From Fidelibacterota bacterium (GTDB lineage: Bacteria > Fidelibacterota > SORT01), in contig JACZYG010000014.1 in NCBI GenBank assembly GCA_022571215.1, positions 1 through 64,000 on the forward strand: a DNA stretch of 64,000 nucleotides, given 5' to 3'. The notes beneath the pieces were generated by a model. The model saw nothing but the letters and a program-made list of their open reading frames with translations. It was not told where the DNA came from and did not search any database. The stretch's first letter is position 1; each line of letters opens with the position of its first letter. Below, piece after piece: positions 35,176-48,475 of the stretch. The position numbers and the translations under genes are program-made.

Positions 35176-35604
35176 ATGGCAAAAAAAGTAGAAGCAGTTA
35201 TTACGTTACATATCAAAGCGGGGGAAGCCTCTCCCGCGCCGCCAGTTGGACCGGCGCTCGGTCAGCATGGCTTGAACATTATGGAGTTTTGCAAGGCGTA
35301 TAATGCCAAGACGGATAAGATGCGCGGATATATTATTCCCGCTAAACTCACCGTCTATTCGGATCATACGTTTTCGTTTATCACAAAGACGCCTTTAGCA
35401 TCCGATCTGCTGCTGAAAGCGGCGAAGATAGAGAAGGGTTCGGGCGAACCTAATAAGGAAAAGGTTGCGGACATCAGCAATGCAGAGGTCAAAAAGATAG
35501 CCGAGATTAAGATGGTCGATCTGAACGCGAGCGATATTGAGGCGGCGATGAAGATTATCGCAGGTACGGCTCGCAGCATGGGGATATTAGTAGAGGGTAA
35601 ATAG
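35176..35604 (+). CDS. rplK: 50S ribosomal protein L11
   Basis: A 142-residue L11. The N-terminal domain has the [19 protein letters not shown] motif and the C-terminal rRNA-binding domain ends with [13 protein letters not shown]. It forms the GTPase-associated region with L10 and L7/L12, whose genes follow. It lies 6 bp after nusG, in the conserved nusG-rplK-rplA order. Confidence 0.97.
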   Translation: MAKKVEAVITLHIKAGEASPAPPVGPALGQHGLNIMEFCKAYNAKTDKMRGYIIPAKLTVYSDHTFSFITKTPLASDLLLKAAKIEKGSGEPNKEKVADISNAEVKKIAEIKMVDLNASDIEAAMKIIAGTARSMGILVEGK

Positions 35605-36300
35605 ATGAAGCATTCGAAAAGATATAACGAAAGTTCCAAGCAGGTTGACAGATTAAGAGAGTATTCCCTGAACGATGCAGTGGATTTATTAAAGGATTTT
35701 CCGGCAACGAAATTCGATCAAACGGTAGAAGTCGCCATTAGCCTGGGAATAGATCCCAAGCACGCGGATCAGCAGATAAGGGGCACGGTTTCTCTTCCTC
35801 ACGGAATCGGGAAATCGATAAGAGTGCTCGCGATAGTCAAAGGCGAGAAGCAGAAGGAAGCGAAGGACGCGGGCGCCGACGAAGTAGGTTTTGAAGATAT
35901 ATTGGAAAAGATCGAAGGCGGATGGGCGGATATAGATGTCATAGTCGCCACGCCTGAGGTTATGGGTCAGCTCGGCAAATTAGGCAGGATTCTCGGTCCG
36001 AAGGGATTGATGCCGAATCCCAAGAGCGGCACGGTTACGAACGACATAGGCAAAGCGGTTAAGGAATTGAAAGCGGGCAGATTGGAGATCAGAACAGATA
36101 AGTTCGGAGCCGTCCACACCGCAGTCGGGAAGCTCTCGTTCGAGAAAGACCAGATAGCAGAGAATATCCGAAGCCTTGTCAGCACTCTGATGCGGATGAA
36201 ACCCGTAGCGTCAAAGGGCGTTTACTTTAAGAATATGACGATCTCGTCATCAATGGGTCCCGGGATTAAGGTGGAAAAGACATCGGCGGGAGCAAAATAA
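35605..36300 (+). CDS. rplA: 50S ribosomal protein L1
   Basis: 231 residues. It forms the mobile L1 stalk and in many bacteria represses its own operon. Visible motifs include FDQTVEVAISLGIDPKHADQ (shortened here) and GRILGPKGLMPNPKSGTV (the L1 signature). It is adjacent to rplK with no gap. Confidence 0.97.
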   Translation: MKHSKRYNESSKQVDRLREYSLNDAVDLLKDFPATKFDQTVEVAISLGIDPKHADQQIRGTVSLPHGIGKSIRVLAIVKGEKQKEAKDAGADEVGFEDILEKIEGGWADIDVIVATPEVMGQLGKLGRILGPKGLMPNPKSGTVTNDIGKAVKELKAGRLEIRTDKFGAVHTAVGKLSFEKDQIAENIRSLVSTLMRMKPVASKGVYFKNMTISSSMGPGIKVEKTSAGAK

Positions 36301-36334
36301 GATTTGAACATTTTATTCAACGGAGAAATAATAA

Positions 36335-36853
36335 ATGCCTAATGCTCGGAAGTTAGAAATTGTAAAGGAGCTCAGTGAAAAGCTTTCCAAGGCGAAAGGG
36401 ATCTATCTCGCGGATTTTGCCGGCTTGACGGTTCAGGAGGCGGTTGATTTCAGAAAGAAGCTTAAAGAGAACGGCATCGAGTACCGTGTCGCTAAGAACA
36501 CTCTGATAAAGCTTGCGGCGAAAGAGGCAAAAATCGAAGGACTTTCAGAGTATCTTGTAGGTCCAACGGGAATCGCCCTGAGTTATGATGATCCCGCGAG
36601 TCCAGCAAAGCTGATATACGATTTCGCGAAAGAAAACGAGAAGATGGATGTGAAGGCGTTCTGGATGGAAGGCGAACTGTTCGGAGCGGAGAAATTCGAG
36701 GAGGTCGCTAAATTGCCTCCGAGAAATGAGCTGCTAAGTCGTCTTATCGGCGATCTCCAGAGTCCGATGAGAACTCTTGCGGCCACTCTTCAAGCCTCTA
36801 TGTCCAAATTGGTAGCGACGTTGAACGGACTGAAAGATTCGAAACAAGAATAA
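36335..36853 (+). CDS. rplJ: 50S ribosomal protein L10
   Basis: A 172-residue stalk base protein that binds 23S rRNA and L7/L12 dimers. It has FAGLTVQEAVDFRKKLKENG (shortened here) and VAKNTLIKLA in the rRNA-binding domain, and a C-terminal helix for L12 binding. It is 34 bp downstream of rplA. No clear L10 leader structure was identified. Confidence 0.96.
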   Translation: MPNARKLEIVKELSEKLSKAKGIYLADFAGLTVQEAVDFRKKLKENGIEYRVAKNTLIKLAAKEAKIEGLSEYLVGPTGIALSYDDPASPAKLIYDFAKENEKMDVKAFWMEGELFGAEKFEEVAKLPPRNELLSRLIGDLQSPMRTLAATLQASMSKLVATLNGLKDSKQE

Positions 36854-36898
36854 TTAGATTTTAAATACAAACATGATAAGCAGGAGGATATACCAATA

Positions 36899-37279
36899 AT
36901 GGCAACCATCAAAAAAGATGATGTAATCTCTTACCTCGAGAAAGCGAACATGCTTGAGATCTCCGAGTTAATCGGAGATATAGAGGAAAAATTCGGAGTA
37001 ACCGCAGCAGCGCCGGTAGCGGCAGCCGCGGTAGCAGGCGGAGAAGCGGGCGGAGCGGCTGAAGAAAAGACCGAGTTCGACGTTTTTCTTTCAGATATAG
37101 GTTCTCAGAAAATTCAGGTCATCAAGGCGGTCAGAGCTATGACCGATCTTGGATTGACGGAAGCGAAGGAGGTAGTTGACAAGGCTCCCGGAAATGTAAT
37201 CGAGGGCGCCACGAAGGAAGACGCCGAGAAGGCAAAAGCAGCTTTAGAAGAGGCTGGCGCAACAGTAGAGCTGAAGTAA
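36899..37279 (+). CDS. rplL: 50S ribosomal protein L7/L12
   Basis: 126 residues: an N-terminal dimerisation domain (about 1-32), an Ala/Gly-rich hinge, and a C-terminal factor-binding domain with [20 protein letters not shown] (shortened) and [14 protein letters not shown]. It recruits translational GTPases. AGGAGG lies about 11 bases before the ATG. Confidence 0.97.
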   Translation: MATIKKDDVISYLEKANMLEISELIGDIEEKFGVTAAAPVAAAAVAGGEAGGAAEEKTEFDVFLSDIGSQKIQVIKAVRAMTDLGLTEAKEVVDKAPGNVIEGATKEDAEKAKAALEEAGATVELK

Positions 37280-37340
37280 ACATCCGTTTCGCGCAAGAAT
37301 ATCTGAAGTCACAAGCGAACTATCGCAAGGAGGAACGCTC

Positions 37341-40300
37341 TTGAAAAGAGTAAAGGGTCAATTCTTGACTCGGCAGTCCTTTGCAAAGATTCCGGTTTCT
37401 GTTGATATGCCGAATCTTCTTGACATTCAGCTGCTATCGTACGAGGAATTTTTACAGCAGAATGTTAAACCCGAGAATAGGGAGAATAAAGGACTACAAG
37501 CCGTATTTGAGACAGTATTTCCAATTGAGGACAATCAAGGCAATTTTAAGATTGAATTTATAAATTATTTTGTAACCAGCCCTAAGTACACGGTTGAAGA
37601 GTGCCAGGACAGAGGAATGAGTTACAGCGCGCCGCTGAAAGCGAATCTTCGACTGACGGTTGCAAGCGAAGAAGATAAGAACGTGGTCGCCGAAGTTATC
37701 GAGCAGGAGGTCTTCTTCGGAAATGTTCCTTATATGACAGACAGGGGAACGTTCATCATCAATGGCGCCGAAAGAGTTATCGTCAGCCAGCTGCATCGTT
37801 CACCGGGAGTGTTCTTCGACCAGAGCATCCATCCGAACGGAACACGGTTGTTTTCAGCGAGGATCATACCTTTCCGCGGTTCGTGGGTGGATTTCACCAC
37901 GGATATAAACGACGCGCTCTTCGCTTTGATAGACAGGCGAAAGAAATTTCCCGTAACGACTCTGTTGCGCGCGATCGGCTATTCGAGCAACGCCGATATT
38001 CTCGAGTTATTCGGTATGGCAAAAGAGCTCAAGGTAGGCTCTAAGAACATTGCCGATCATTACGAATCCGCAATTGCAGAAAATATAATCAATAAGGAGA
38101 CGGGGGAAATACTCGCGGAGGCGGGAACTCCTCTCAGCGAAGAGGTCGTTGCTATTCTGAAGAAAGAGAAGGTAAAAACCGTTACCATCTTCGATCCTAC
38201 AAACGAGAAAGACGCTGAGGTCATCGCCAACACACTCAAGAAGGATACATCCACCGACGAGGAATCGGCGCTTCGGCTTATCTATAAACAACTGAGATCC
38301 GGGGAACCGCCGAATATCGAGACTGCCAGGAAATTCGTTGACAGGCTCTTCTTCAGTCCGGCGAAATACGATCTCGGAAGCGTCGGCAGGTACCGTATAA
38401 ACAGAAGGTTTGATCTTAAAACGTCTGACGACGTAACGGTTCTCACCAGAGAAGATATTGTCGCGATAATTAAACATCTGATGGAAGTCAAGAAGGGCAA
38501 CGAACCTACAGACGATATCGATCATTTAGGAAACAGGCGGATAAAGACCGTCGGAGAACAGCTGAGCAATCAGTTCAGCATTGCTTTTGCGCGTACCGCA
38601 AGGACAATTAAGGAAAGGATGAACGTAACGGACAGCGAAACGCTGACTCCTTCCGACCTTATAAACTCGCGGATAATCACATCGGTTGTGAATACGTTCT
38701 TTGGAACGAGTCAACTCTCGCAGTTTATGGATCAGACAAATCCGCTTTCGGAATTGACTCATAAGAGGCGTCTGAGCGCGCTCGGACCGGGTGGATTGAC
38801 GAGAGAACGGGCAGGATTCGAAGTTAGAGATATTCATTATACTCACTACGGCAGGCTCTGTCCGATCGAGACTCCGGAAGGTCCGAATATCGGTCTGATC
38901 TCCTCGCTTTGCACATTCGCAAGGATAAATCAGTTAGGTTTCATCGAGACTCCGTATATGCAGGTCAGGCATAACGGCAGATCGCGAGTAACGAAGAAAG
39001 TCCAATTTCTTTCAGCCGACGACGAAGATAAAATGATGATAGCTCAGGCAAATGCTCCTTTAAGTGAAAAGGGAGAGTTTTTGGAGCCGACCACCCGTGT
39101 GAGATTGCGGGCGGACTATCCTCTTGTGGATGTTAAATCCGTAAAATATATGGATGTCGCACCCCAGCAGATTGTCAGCGCCGCCGCGGCGTTGATACCG
39201 TTCTTAGAGCATGACGATGCCAACCGCGCGCTCATGGGTTCAAATATGCAGCGACAAGGAGTTCCGTTGTTAAGACCGGGCACTCCGATAGTAGGAACCG
39301 GAATGGAGCGGATAGTGGCGATAGATTCCAAGGCGGTCGTGCTTTCTGACGTTGCCGGAGTCGTTCAAAGCGTAACGGCGGATAAAATAGTCGTACGCAG
39401 AGATATTTCCGAGTCTGAAGCGCTTCACCAGATAACCGATGAAGGGGTAAGGGAGTTCGATCTCATCAAATTCCTTCGGACGAACCAGGACACATGCGTG
39501 AATCAGAAGCCATTGGTCAAGGTCGGTGACAAGATAAAGGTCGGTGATATTCTTGCCGACGGCGCCGCAACCGAAAAAGGCGAGCTGGCGCTCGGACAGA
39601 ACGTCCTGGTCGCCTTCATGCCATGGAGAGGCTATAATTACGAAGACGCAATTGTCGTAAGCAAGCGGCTTGCGAGAGACGATATCTATACTTCCATACA
39701 TATTGAAGAATACGAGATCCAGGTCAGAGACACCAAAAGAGGCGAGGAAGAGCTCACGAGGGAGATTCCTAACGTGAGCGAAGAAGCCACGATGGATTTA
39801 GACGATAGCGGTGTTATAAGGATGGGAGCTGAAGTCGAACCCGGAACTATTTTAGTGGGTAAGGTCACTCCCAAAGGCGAGACCGATCCCACGCCGGAAG
39901 AAAAGCTCCTCAAAGCCATCTTCGGCGAGAAGGCGGGCGATGTGAAGGACGCATCGCTGAAAGCCTCACCGGGCGTTCATGGCGTAGTCGTAGACACCAA
40001 AGTATTCACGCGCCGGAGCAGAGATTTCAAACAGGAAGAGAAGAAGAAAGCGGCGAAGATAAGGCTTGAATTCAATAGACGTTTAAAATGGCTTCGCGAA
40101 CTCCGTAACGTAAAATTGACTAAGATTTTAGAAGGCCAGAAAAGCATGAGTCTACGTGACGTTGAAACCGGCAAGAGCGTTCTGAAAGCCGGTCTCGAAT
40201 ATACCGCCGAGCGAATTGAAGCGGTAGATTTCGACAATGTCAGCAAGGACAACCCCTGGACCGACAATGAAAAAGCCAATGAATCCGCCTTCAAATTGAT

Positions 40301-41117
40301 GGGGAACTATGAAGCGAAAGTTGCCGGAATAGTTGAAGAAAGGGAGAGAGAGACATTCAAGCTCAAGGCGGGTGACGATCTTCCCCCCGGAATAATTCAA
40401 TTGGTAAAAGTTTATATCGCCTCCAAGCGGAAGATATCCGTAGGTGATAAGATGGCAGGCCGCCACGGCAACAAGGGCGTAGTCGCGGAGATAGTTCCAA
40501 TAGAGGATATGCCTCACCTTAAAGACGGCACGCCGATAGATATGATCCTTAATCCGTTGGGCGTTCCCTCGCGCATGAACTTAGGGCAGATATACGAAAC
40601 TCTGCTCGGTTACGCAGGATATAAACTCGGAAAGTATTATGAGACTCCCGTGTTCGACGGCGCGCAAGCTTCCGAGGTACAGGACGAGTTGAAGAAAGCG
40701 GGAATCGCTGAGGACGGCAAGACGGAGCTTTATGACGGAATCACGGGTGAGAAATTCGATCAGAGGGTGACGGTAGGAATGATATATATGCTGAAGCTCT
40801 CGCATCTTGTGGACGATAAAATGCATGCACGTTCAACCGGTCCCTATTCGCTTATCACTCAGCAACCGCTCGGCGGTAAGGCGCAGTTCGGCGGACAGCG
40901 ATTCGGAGAAATGGAAGTATGGGCGCTTGAAGCTTACGGAGCGGCTCACACTTTACAGGAGATGTTGACCGTCAAATCCGATGATGTCGAAGGCAGATCA
41001 AAGACTTACGAGGCTCTGGTCAAGGGTCAGAACCTGCCTGAGGCGGGCATCCCCGAATCGTTCAACGTGCTGTTACGGGAGCTGATGGCTTTGGGATTAG
41101 ACATTGAACTCAGATAA
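37341..41117 (+). CDS. rpoB: DNA-directed RNA polymerase beta subunit
   Basis: 1258 residues. It starts with TTG at 37341, six bases after AAGGAGG. The rifampicin pocket reads [20 protein letters not shown] and is wild type at the usual resistance positions. [14 protein letters not shown] near the active site and the C-terminal [20 protein letters not shown] are conserved. It forms half of the catalytic cleft with beta', encoded next. It follows rplL by 61 bases without a visible terminator. Confidence 0.98.
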   Translation: MKRVKGQFLTRQSFAKIPVSVDMPNLLDIQLLSYEEFLQQNVKPENRENKGLQAVFETVFPIEDNQGNFKIEFINYFVTSPKYTVEECQDRGMSYSAPLKANLRLTVASEEDKNVVAEVIEQEVFFGNVPYMTDRGTFIINGAERVIVSQLHRSPGVFFDQSIHPNGTRLFSARIIPFRGSWVDFTTDINDALFALIDRRKKFPVTTLLRAIGYSSNADILELFGMAKELKVGSKNIADHYESAIAENIINKETGEILAEAGTPLSEEVVAILKKEKVKTVTIFDPTNEKDAEVIANTLKKDTSTDEESALRLIYKQLRSGEPPNIETARKFVDRLFFSPAKYDLGSVGRYRINRRFDLKTSDDVTVLTREDIVAIIKHLMEVKKGNEPTDDIDHLGNRRIKTVGEQLSNQFSIAFARTARTIKERMNVTDSETLTPSDLINSRIITSVVNTFFGTSQLSQFMDQTNPLSELTHKRRLSALGPGGLTRERAGFEVRDIHYTHYGRLCPIETPEGPNIGLISSLCTFARINQLGFIETPYMQVRHNGRSRVTKKVQFLSADDEDKMMIAQANAPLSEKGEFLEPTTRVRLRADYPLVDVKSVKYMDVAPQQIVSAAAALIPFLEHDDANRALMGSNMQRQGVPLLRPGTPIVGTGMERIVAIDSKAVVLSDVAGVVQSVTADKIVVRRDISESEALHQITDEGVREFDLIKFLRTNQDTCVNQKPLVKVGDKIKVGDILADGAATEKGELALGQNVLVAFMPWRGYNYEDAIVVSKRLARDDIYTSIHIEEYEIQVRDTKRGEEELTREIPNVSEEATMDLDDSGVIRMGAEVEPGTILVGKVTPKGETDPTPEEKLLKAIFGEKAGDVKDASLKASPGVHGVVVDTKVFTRRSRDFKQEEKKKAAKIRLEFNRRLKWLRELRNVKLTKILEGQKSMSLRDVETGKSVLKAGLEYTAERIEAVDFDNVSKDNPWTDNEKANESAFKLMGNYEAKVAGIVEERERETFKLKAGDDLPPGIIQLVKVYIASKRKISVGDKMAGRHGNKGVVAEIVPIEDMPHLKDGTPIDMILNPLGVPSRMNLGQIYETLLGYAGYKLGKYYETPVFDGAQASEVQDELKKAGIAEDGKTELYDGITGEKFDQRVTVGMIYMLKLSHLVDDKMHARSTGPYSLITQQPLGGKAQFGGQRFGEMEVWALEAYGAAHTLQEMLTVKSDDVEGRSKTYEALVKGQNLPEAGIPESFNVLLRELMALGLDIELR

Positions 41118-41156
41118 ATATGATTATGACGCTGATTTACCCCTTAGGAGGATAGT

Positions 41157-44100
41157 TTGGCATATATAAAACCACGACAGGCGAAGTTCAAAGAAGAATT
41201 CACTGAAATAATAATTTCACTCGCTTCACCTGATGCAATACTTTCACGTTCTTACGGTGAGGTACTCAAGCCGGAGACGATCAACTACCGTACTTATAAG
41301 CCGGAAAAGGACGGACTCTTTTGCGAGAAGATTTTCGGTCCGGTGAAGGATTGGGAGTGTCATTGCGGAAAATATAAGAGACCGCGTTATAAAGGAATAA
41401 TTTGTGACCGGTGCGGAGTTGAGATAACCCGCAAGAAAGTCCGAAGAGAGCGGATGGGACATATCACTTTAGCGGTACCGATAGTCCACATCTGGTATCT
41501 CCGCTCGATACCGAGCAAGATCAGTTACGTTCTGGGGATGTCGGTCAAAGAGCTCGAGAAGATAGTCTATTATGAGAACTACGTTGTCGTAGCTATCGGC
41601 AGGACGACATTAGAAAAAAATCAGCTCCTTACCGAAGATGAATATAATGAGGTTCTTGAAAAATACGGTGAAGAGATAGAGGAAGGCGATGAACCGCTGA
41701 TAGTCGAAACGGGCGGTGACGCTATCCGTAAAATGCTGTCAATTATAGAGGTACCGGTGCTTATGGCGGAGTTGCATGAAAAAGTCATGACCGAAACTTC
41801 CGTTCAACGGAAGACAGACGCGCTCAAACGGCTTCGCGTAGTAAAATCCTTCGCTGAAAAAGAAGGCAAGAAGTTGAATAAGCCCGAGTGGATGGTGATG
41901 AACATAATTCCTGTCATACCTCCGGAACTCAGGCCTCTCGTGCCTCTTGACGGCGGCAGGTTTGCCACGAGCGATCTGAACGATCTGTATCGCCGTGTCA
42001 TCATTCGCAACAATCGTCTGAAGCAGCTCATGGAGATACGCGCTCCTGAGGTCATTTTGAGAAACGAAAAACGGATGCTTCAGGAAGCGGTGGATTCACT
42101 TTTTGACAACTCACGCAGACGCACGGCAGTGAGAAGCGGCACCCGAAGACTGCTCAAGAGCCTTTCGGATATGCTCAAGGGCAAGCAGGGGAGGTTCCGC
42201 CAGAACCTGCTCGGAAAACGAGTTGATTATTCGGGACGTTCCGTAATTGTTGTCGGACCTGATCTGCAGCTGCATCAGTGCGGACTGCCGAAAGAGATGG
42301 CGATAGAGCTCTTCAAGCCGTTCATCATCAACAAACTCATCGAACACGGTTATCAGAATACCGTCAAGGGCGCAAAAAGGATGGTCGAGAGGAAAGATCC
42401 TCAGATATGGGATGTATTGGAAGAGGTGATCGAAGATCATCCGATTCTTCTCAATCGCGCGCCTACGCTGCACAGGCTCGGTATACAGGCGTTTCAACCT
42501 GTTCTTGTCGAGGGGAGGGCTATTCGAATTCATCCTTTAGTCACTACGGCGTTTAACGCCGACTTTGACGGTGACCAGATGGCAGTGCATATTCCGCTTT
42601 CTGTTGAAGCTCAGCTCGAAGCGCGCGTGTTGATGCTTTCGAGTCACAATATTCTCTCTCCCGCGCACGGTATGCCTATCGCGCTGCCTTCACAGGATAT
42701 GGTATTGGGATGCTACTATTTGACGAAGACTCTTCCGGGCGCAAAGGGCGAGGGTATGGTGCTCAGCTCTCCGTCGGAAGCGGTAATCGCCTATGACCAC
42801 AAAGAGATAGCGTTACATGCCATTATAAAGGTGCGGATGAACGGCGAACTCGTTGAGACGACCGTCGGCAGGGTTATCTTCAACGCTATTGTTCCGAAAG
42901 AATTGGAGTATGTCAACAGGGTGGTCACCAAAAAGCATCTTGAAAAGGTGGTGGGTGAGGCATTCAGGCTGTCGGGCAACTATGCGACAGTGAAATTCCT
43001 TGACGGATTAAAGAGACTCGGCTTCGAACATGCGACAATGGCCGGAATCTCGTTCGGTCTCGACGATGTGGTCATCCCGCCCGAGAAGGATAAATTGGTG
43101 GAAGACGCGCGTAAACAGGTTGATCAGATCATGGCGCAATATGATGCGGAGATCATTACAGACGGCGAACGGTATAATAAAGTAATTGATATCTGGACGT
43201 CCACGAGTTTGAAGATCGGGGACGCTATGATGACCCACCTCAAAGAAGCGGATCATGGATTTAATCCGGTCTACATGATGTCCGATTCGGGAGCGAGAGG
43301 AAACAAGGAGCAGATCCGGCAGTTAGCCGGTATGCGCGGTCTGATGGCGAAACCGCAGAAGAGTCTAACCGGCGGCACCGGTGAGATCATCGAAAATCCG
43401 ATCACATCGAACTTCAAAGAAGGGCTTACGGTGCTCGAATACTTTATATCCACTCATGGAGCGAGAAAAGGACTTGCTGATACGGCGTTGAAAACGGCCG
43501 ATGCGGGTTATCTGACGCGGCGTTTGGTTGACGTCGCCCAGGACATGGTATTACTCGAGGAGGATTGCAAGACTATCCGAGGCATTTCGGTCTCGGCGCT
43601 TAAAGAGGGTGAAGAGGTCAAAGAGCTTCTTAAAGACAGAGTTCTTGGAAGAGTTTCGCTTGATGACGTATACGATCCGATAACGGAAGATTTTATCGTA
43701 GGCGCAGGCAAAGAGATAGACGAAGCGATTGCCGAGCAAATTGAGAAGAGTTCGGTAGAAACCATGTCAATACGTTCAGCGTTGACCTGCGAAGCCAAAC
43801 GCGGTCTTTGCATTCGCTGCTATGGTCGAAATCTCACCACAGGAAAGATGGCGAACATCGGCGAGGCGGTAGGCATCATGGCTGCCCAGAGTATCGGTGA
43901 GCCGGGAACGCAGTTGACTCTTCGTACGTTCCACGTCGGCGGTATCGCAAGCGTCATCGCAGCCAGAACCGAGATGAACGCCAAGGTGGCTGGAATAATC
44001 AAATACGACAAGGCTCTCAAGGTTACAGAAAAGAGAAAAGAGGGAAGGATAGCCCTTACAAGAAACTCCAAGATCCATATTATAAACAAAAACGGTCAAA

Positions 44101-45413
44101 ATCTTGTGAACTATAATGTTCCTTATGGAGCTGGAGTCCTCAAGAAAGACGGCGATTTGATAGAAAAGGATGAAGTGATATTCAAATGGGATCCGGACAT
44201 GGATGTCATTCTTGCTCCTGAAGACGGCAATGTCAAATTCCAAGAGATAATTGATGGACAGACGATGCGTGAGGAATCTGATGAAGCGGGTCGTAAGCAA
44301 CGTTTTATCATTGAATCCAGAGACAAGAAATTGTCGCCGAAGATAGAGATAGTCAATAAAGGGAAGGAGTCTTCTTCCAGTTCAAGAATCCCCGTTCGTT
44401 CACAGCTCATGGTAGTTGATGGACAGATGGTGGCACAGGGTGATATTCTTATCAAGAAGCGTCGCGAAAGCAGGAAAGCCGGAGATATTACCGGTGGTCT
44501 TCCGAGAGTCGCGGAACTGTTCGAGGCGAGACAGCCTAAAGAACCGGCTGTTGTAACGGAAATTGACGGTGTCGTCAGCTACGGTAAATTGAAAAGAGGC
44601 GTACAGGAGATCTACATTAACGAGGGAAAAGAAGAGGACGAGAAGAAATATAATGTTCCTTACGGAAAGCATATTCTTGTCCATCCCGGCGATATCGTTG
44701 TGGCAGGCGAGGCATTGTCCGAAGGCTCGATCGTGCCGCAGGATATTCTAAGCATTCTCGGACCCGGCAGGGTGCAGGAGTATTTAGTTGACGAAATTCA
44801 AGCCGTTTACCGGTTCCAGGATGTGCGTATCAACGATAAGCATATCGAGGTCATAGTCCGGCAGATGATGCAGAAACTCGAAGTAAAAGACCCGGGCGAT
44901 ACCGATTATCTCGAAGGTGACCGCGTGAATAAGGTGGATTTCCTTAATGAGAACAATAAGATGGAAGGGATCGTGGTTATTACCGATTCGGGCGACTCAA
45001 AAATAGCCGTCGGCGAGGTATTGGATAAAGAACGCTTTAAACAAACCAACGAGCGTTTGAAGAAGGTAAAGAAAGCTCCGATGAAATCCCGCCCAGCTAA
45101 ACAGGCAACCTCTAAACCGCTGCTTCTCGGGATTACGAGAGCATCGCTTAATACGGACAGCTTTATCTCCGCCGCTTCATTCCAGGAGACGACAAGAGTG
45201 CTCACCGATGCGGCTGTCGCAAGTAAGGTAGATCCGCTGAGAGGGTTGAAAGAGAGCGTTATAATGGGACGGTTGATACCCGCCGGAACGGGTACCATAA
45301 ACACGAAGGATATGGAACTGATTGTCGAAGATGATATTGAAACGGGCGTCAGCGAACAGATATCCGAATTGGAAGAAAGGGAAGCTGATGGAGTGGAAGA
45401 AAAAAGTCTGTAA
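41157..45413 (+). CDS. rpoC: DNA-directed RNA polymerase beta' subunit
   Basis: 1418 residues with a TTG start preceded by TTAGGAGGAT. The N-terminal zinc finger has CHCGKYKR and CDRCGVE. The catalytic Mg-binding motif NADFDGDQM and the clamp and bridge-helix region follow ([19 protein letters not shown], shortened). The second zinc site is near [15 protein letters not shown]. The C-terminus ends in an acidic tail of about 30 residues. It follows rpoB by 39 bases. Confidence 0.98.
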   Translation: MAYIKPRQAKFKEEFTEIIISLASPDAILSRSYGEVLKPETINYRTYKPEKDGLFCEKIFGPVKDWECHCGKYKRPRYKGIICDRCGVEITRKKVRRERMGHITLAVPIVHIWYLRSIPSKISYVLGMSVKELEKIVYYENYVVVAIGRTTLEKNQLLTEDEYNEVLEKYGEEIEEGDEPLIVETGGDAIRKMLSIIEVPVLMAELHEKVMTETSVQRKTDALKRLRVVKSFAEKEGKKLNKPEWMVMNIIPVIPPELRPLVPLDGGRFATSDLNDLYRRVIIRNNRLKQLMEIRAPEVILRNEKRMLQEAVDSLFDNSRRRTAVRSGTRRLLKSLSDMLKGKQGRFRQNLLGKRVDYSGRSVIVVGPDLQLHQCGLPKEMAIELFKPFIINKLIEHGYQNTVKGAKRMVERKDPQIWDVLEEVIEDHPILLNRAPTLHRLGIQAFQPVLVEGRAIRIHPLVTTAFNADFDGDQMAVHIPLSVEAQLEARVLMLSSHNILSPAHGMPIALPSQDMVLGCYYLTKTLPGAKGEGMVLSSPSEAVIAYDHKEIALHAIIKVRMNGELVETTVGRVIFNAIVPKELEYVNRVVTKKHLEKVVGEAFRLSGNYATVKFLDGLKRLGFEHATMAGISFGLDDVVIPPEKDKLVEDARKQVDQIMAQYDAEIITDGERYNKVIDIWTSTSLKIGDAMMTHLKEADHGFNPVYMMSDSGARGNKEQIRQLAGMRGLMAKPQKSLTGGTGEIIENPITSNFKEGLTVLEYFISTHGARKGLADTALKTADAGYLTRRLVDVAQDMVLLEEDCKTIRGISVSALKEGEEVKELLKDRVLGRVSLDDVYDPITEDFIVGAGKEIDEAIAEQIEKSSVETMSIRSALTCEAKRGLCIRCYGRNLTTGKMANIGEAVGIMAAQSIGEPGTQLTLRTFHVGGIASVIAARTEMNAKVAGIIKYDKALKVTEKRKEGRIALTRNSKIHIINKNGQNLVNYNVPYGAGVLKKDGDLIEKDEVIFKWDPDMDVILAPEDGNVKFQEIIDGQTMREESDEAGRKQRFIIESRDKKLSPKIEIVNKGKESSSSSRIPVRSQLMVVDGQMVAQGDILIKKRRESRKAGDITGGLPRVAELFEARQPKEPAVVTEIDGVVSYGKLKRGVQEIYINEGKEEDEKKYNVPYGKHILVHPGDIVVAGEALSEGSIVPQDILSILGPGRVQEYLVDEIQAVYRFQDVRINDKHIEVIVRQMMQKLEVKDPGDTDYLEGDRVNKVDFLNENNKMEGIVVITDSGDSKIAVGEVLDKERFKQTNERLKKVKKAPMKSRPAKQATSKPLLLGITRASLNTDSFISAASFQETTRVLTDAAVASKVDPLRGLKESVIMGRLIPAGTGTINTKDMELIVEDDIETGVSEQISELEEREADGVEEKSL

Positions 45414-45428
45414 GTCGTCTAAAAAAGG

Positions 45429-45460
45429 TTGACAATAATGTTTATTCTATTACCTTTAAT
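45429..45460 (+). promoter_or_regulatory. Possible promoter for the rpsL-rpsG-fusA-tuf unit
   Basis: A perfect TTGACA (45429-45434) lies in the 80-base gap between rpoC and rpsL. The matching -10 is weak (TACCTT at 16 bp, or a looser TTTAAT at 20 bp). The gap itself and A+T richness support a separate transcription start. Confidence 0.35.
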
Positions 45461-45493
45461 CGGCTTTACAAGAAATGAATAATAAAGGATGAT

Positions 45494-45868
45494 ATGCCGA
45501 CAATAAGTCAATTGATTAGAAAAGGTCGTTCGACGAAGAAGAAGAAAACTTCGGCGCCGGCGCTTGCTGGTTCCCCTCAAAAAAGGGGCGTTTGCACGCG
45601 TGTTTACACCACCACTCCTAAGAAACCGAATTCAGCGCTCAGAAAAGTGGCGAGAGTTCGTCTGACCAACGGTTTTGAAGTGACCGCCTACATACCGGGT
45701 GAAGGACACAACCTTCAAGAACACTCTATCGTGCTCATCGAAGGCGGAAGGGTCAAAGACCTCCCGGGAGTAAGGTATCATATCATCCGCGGCACGCTCG
45801 ACACGAGCGGAGTGAGCGACAGAAAAACCAGCCGGTCGCGATACGGCACAAAAAAGCCGAAGGCATAA
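45494..45868 (+). CDS. rpsL: 30S ribosomal protein S12
   Basis: A 124-residue decoding-centre protein. [11 protein letters not shown] and [12 protein letters not shown] carry the residues where streptomycin resistance arises; both Lys are wild type. The basic C-terminus KKPKA is typical. It starts the str operon: rpsL, rpsG, fusA, tuf. Confidence 0.97.
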   Translation: MPTISQLIRKGRSTKKKKTSAPALAGSPQKRGVCTRVYTTTPKKPNSALRKVARVRLTNGFEVTAYIPGEGHNLQEHSIVLIEGGRVKDLPGVRYHIIRGTLDTSGVSDRKTSRSRYGTKKPKA

Positions 45869-45871
45869 GAT

Positions 45872-46345
45872 ATGGCGAGACGAAGAAGACCGGAAAAACG
45901 CGTGATACTTCCCGATCCGAGATTTAACGATCTTGTGATCAGTAAGTTCATAAACAACCTGATGCTTAAAGGTAAAAAGAGCATAGCCGAAAAAATCTTT
46001 TATGAATCTCTCGAAATCATAAAAGGCAAGCTCAAGACCGACACGCCGGAAGACGTATTCAAAAAGGCTCTCGAAAACGCCACACCGATGTTGGAAGTAC
46101 GTTCACGCAGGATCGGAGGTTCGACCTATCAGGTGCCGATCGAGGTCAATCCGAAGAGAAAACAGGCATTGGCAATGAGATGGCTGATAGATTTCTCACG
46201 ATCCGGCAGCGGCAAAAGCATGGCGATTAAACTCGCAAATGAATTGATCTCCGCCTCAAAGAACGAAGGCTCGACTATTGAGAAGAAGCGGAACACGCAT
46301 AAGATGGCTGAGGCGAACAAGGCGTTTGCCCACTTTAGAATTTAA
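45872..46345 (+). CDS. rpsG: 30S ribosomal protein S7
   Basis: 157 residues. It nucleates 30S head assembly. It starts MARRRRPEKR and has DPRFNDLVISKFINNLM, RSRRIGGSTYQVPIEV and KKRNTHKMAEANKAFAHFR. It lies 3 bases after rpsL. S7 is the str-operon repressor in E. coli; whether that holds here cannot be seen. Confidence 0.97.
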   Translation: MARRRRPEKRVILPDPRFNDLVISKFINNLMLKGKKSIAEKIFYESLEIIKGKLKTDTPEDVFKKALENATPMLEVRSRRIGGSTYQVPIEVNPKRKQALAMRWLIDFSRSGSGKSMAIKLANELISASKNEGSTIEKKRNTHKMAEANKAFAHFRI

Positions 46346-46360
46346 GAGAATAAAGGAATA

Positions 46361-48442
46361 ATGAGCTCAAGGCAGGAATTAGAAAAGGTTCGTAATATCG
46401 GCATCATGGCGCACATAGATGCCGGAAAAACGACGACGACCGAAAGGATACTCTTTTACACAGGTAAACTTCATCGGATGGGAGAGGTGCATGACGGCGC
46501 CGCGACCATGGATTGGATGGAACAGGAGAAAGAAAGGGGTATCACCATTACAAGCGCAGCCACAACCTGTGAGTGGGAAGGTCACAAGATAAATATTATC
46601 GATACGCCGGGTCATGTTGACTTCACCATGGAAGTCGAAAGGTCTCTCCGCGTTTTGGACGGAGCCGTAGCTCTTTTCTGCGCGGTAGGTGGAGTCGAAC
46701 CGCAATCGGAAACGGTTTGGGGCCAGGCGGATAAATATAAGATACCGCGAATTGCCTTCGTCAATAAGATGGACAGGGTTGGAGCGGATTTCAAATATGT
46801 TGTGGATATGATGAAGGAGCGCTTAGGAGCGAACCCGCTTCCGCTTGTGCTGCCTATAGGCGCGGGCGAGATGTTCAACGGCATAATCGATCTTCTTGAA
46901 ATGCGAACGGTTATCTACAGCGAAAGCTCTCAGGGGATGACTTTCGATTACGGCGAAATCCCTAACGATATGCTGCCGGAAGCCGAAGAGGCGAGAAAGC
47001 ACCTTATGGAGGAAACCGCCACATTCGATGACAACCTTTTAGAAGACTATTTAGAAGGCAACGAAATCTCGGTTGAAAGAGTGATCGAGGCTCTTAGGAA
47101 AGCCACCATCGCGAATAAGGTCGTCCCCGTAATTTGCGGGTCCGCCTTCAAGAATCAAGGCGTTCAACGTCTGTTGGATGCGGTTAATCATTTTCTACCT
47201 TCTCCTCTTGACGTGCCTCCCGCGATGGGTCATCATCCGTATTCGGATGACGTGGTGGAGCGTGAGCCGAGCGATGACGAACCGTTCAGCGCGTTGGCTT
47301 TTAAGATAGTTACCGACCCGTATGTAGGACGTTTGACTTACGTGCGTGTTTATTCCGGCAAAATAGAAAAGGGCGATCATATTTATAATAACACCACCGG
47401 CAAGAAAGAACGTGTCAGCAGAATACTTCTGATGCACGCGAATAAGAGAGAGGATTTGAAATCCGCAAGCACAGGCGATATATGCGCGATGGTCGGGCTG
47501 AACAAGACCAAAACCGGGGACACGATAAGCGAAAAAGATCATCCGATAATCCTTGAGTCAATGCATTTTCCCGAACCGGTTATCTCGGTGGCAATAGAAC
47601 CCGTCTCCAAAGCGGATCAAGATTCGCTCTCGACCGGATTGACAAAACTCTCGGAAGAGGACCCGACATTCAGGATAAAGACCAACGAGGAAACAGGACA
47701 AACCATAATCTCAGGAATGGGTGAACTTCACCTTGAGATACTCGTTGACAGACTCTTGAGAGAATTCAAGGTCGAAGCGAAAGTCGGTCGTCCGCAGGTG
47801 GCGTATAAAGAATCCATCACCAAGCAGGTTGAGGCGGAAGGCAAATTCGTGCGTCAGAGCGGTGGCAGAGGTCAGTACGGGCACTGCAACATCATACTCG
47901 AGCCGAATGAACCGGGCAAAGAATTTGAATTTATAAATAAAATAGTCGGCGGAGCGATTCCGAAAGAATACATTTCGTCGGTTGCCAAGGGTATCGAAGA
48001 AGCGATGACGAATGGCGTGATTGCGGGATTCCCGCTTATTGATATAAAGGTAACGTTAGTTGACGGTTCCTACCATGATGTTGATTCATCTGAAATAGCG
48101 TTCAAAGTAGCGGGTTCGATGGCATTGAAAGCCGGAGCCAAGAAAGCCGGTCCGATCCTCTTGGAACCTATTATGGCGGTTGAATCGGTCACCCCCGATG
48201 AATACCTCGGCGATGTGGTCGGCGACATTACCGCCCGCAGAGGGAAGGTGCAAAGCATGACTCCGCGGAACAAGGTGCAGGTCATTGCGGCGATGGTTCC
48301 GTTGGCGAAAATGTTCGGATATGCGACAGACCTTAGATCTATGACACAGGGGAGAGCGGTATTCAGTATGCAATTTTCCCATTACGAGAAGATGCCGAAG
48401 CAGGTCGAGGGAAAGATTCTCGAAACAATAAGCGCGGTATAA
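46361..48442 (+). CDS. fusA: Elongation factor G
   Basis: A 693-residue translocase GTPase. It has [15 protein letters not shown] (P loop), [18 protein letters not shown] and NKMD. Domain IV contains the [10 protein letters not shown] region and the C-terminus ends in domain V. The GTPase motifs are intact and the size is usual. The last bases before tuf2 carry only its Shine-Dalgarno. Confidence 0.98.
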   Translation: MSSRQELEKVRNIGIMAHIDAGKTTTTERILFYTGKLHRMGEVHDGAATMDWMEQEKERGITITSAATTCEWEGHKINIIDTPGHVDFTMEVERSLRVLDGAVALFCAVGGVEPQSETVWGQADKYKIPRIAFVNKMDRVGADFKYVVDMMKERLGANPLPLVLPIGAGEMFNGIIDLLEMRTVIYSESSQGMTFDYGEIPNDMLPEAEEARKHLMEETATFDDNLLEDYLEGNEISVERVIEALRKATIANKVVPVICGSAFKNQGVQRLLDAVNHFLPSPLDVPPAMGHHPYSDDVVEREPSDDEPFSALAFKIVTDPYVGRLTYVRVYSGKIEKGDHIYNNTTGKKERVSRILLMHANKREDLKSASTGDICAMVGLNKTKTGDTISEKDHPIILESMHFPEPVISVAIEPVSKADQDSLSTGLTKLSEEDPTFRIKTNEETGQTIISGMGELHLEILVDRLLREFKVEAKVGRPQVAYKESITKQVEAEGKFVRQSGGRGQYGHCNIILEPNEPGKEFEFINKIVGGAIPKEYISSVAKGIEEAMTNGVIAGFPLIDIKVTLVDGSYHDVDSSEIAFKVAGSMALKAGAKKAGPILLEPIMAVESVTPDEYLGDVVGDITARRGKVQSMTPRNKVQVIAAMVPLAKMFGYATDLRSMTQGRAVFSMQFSHYEKMPKQVEGKILETISAV

Positions 48443-48475
48443 TCGGGTGACGGCAATAAATTTAGGAGGAGATTG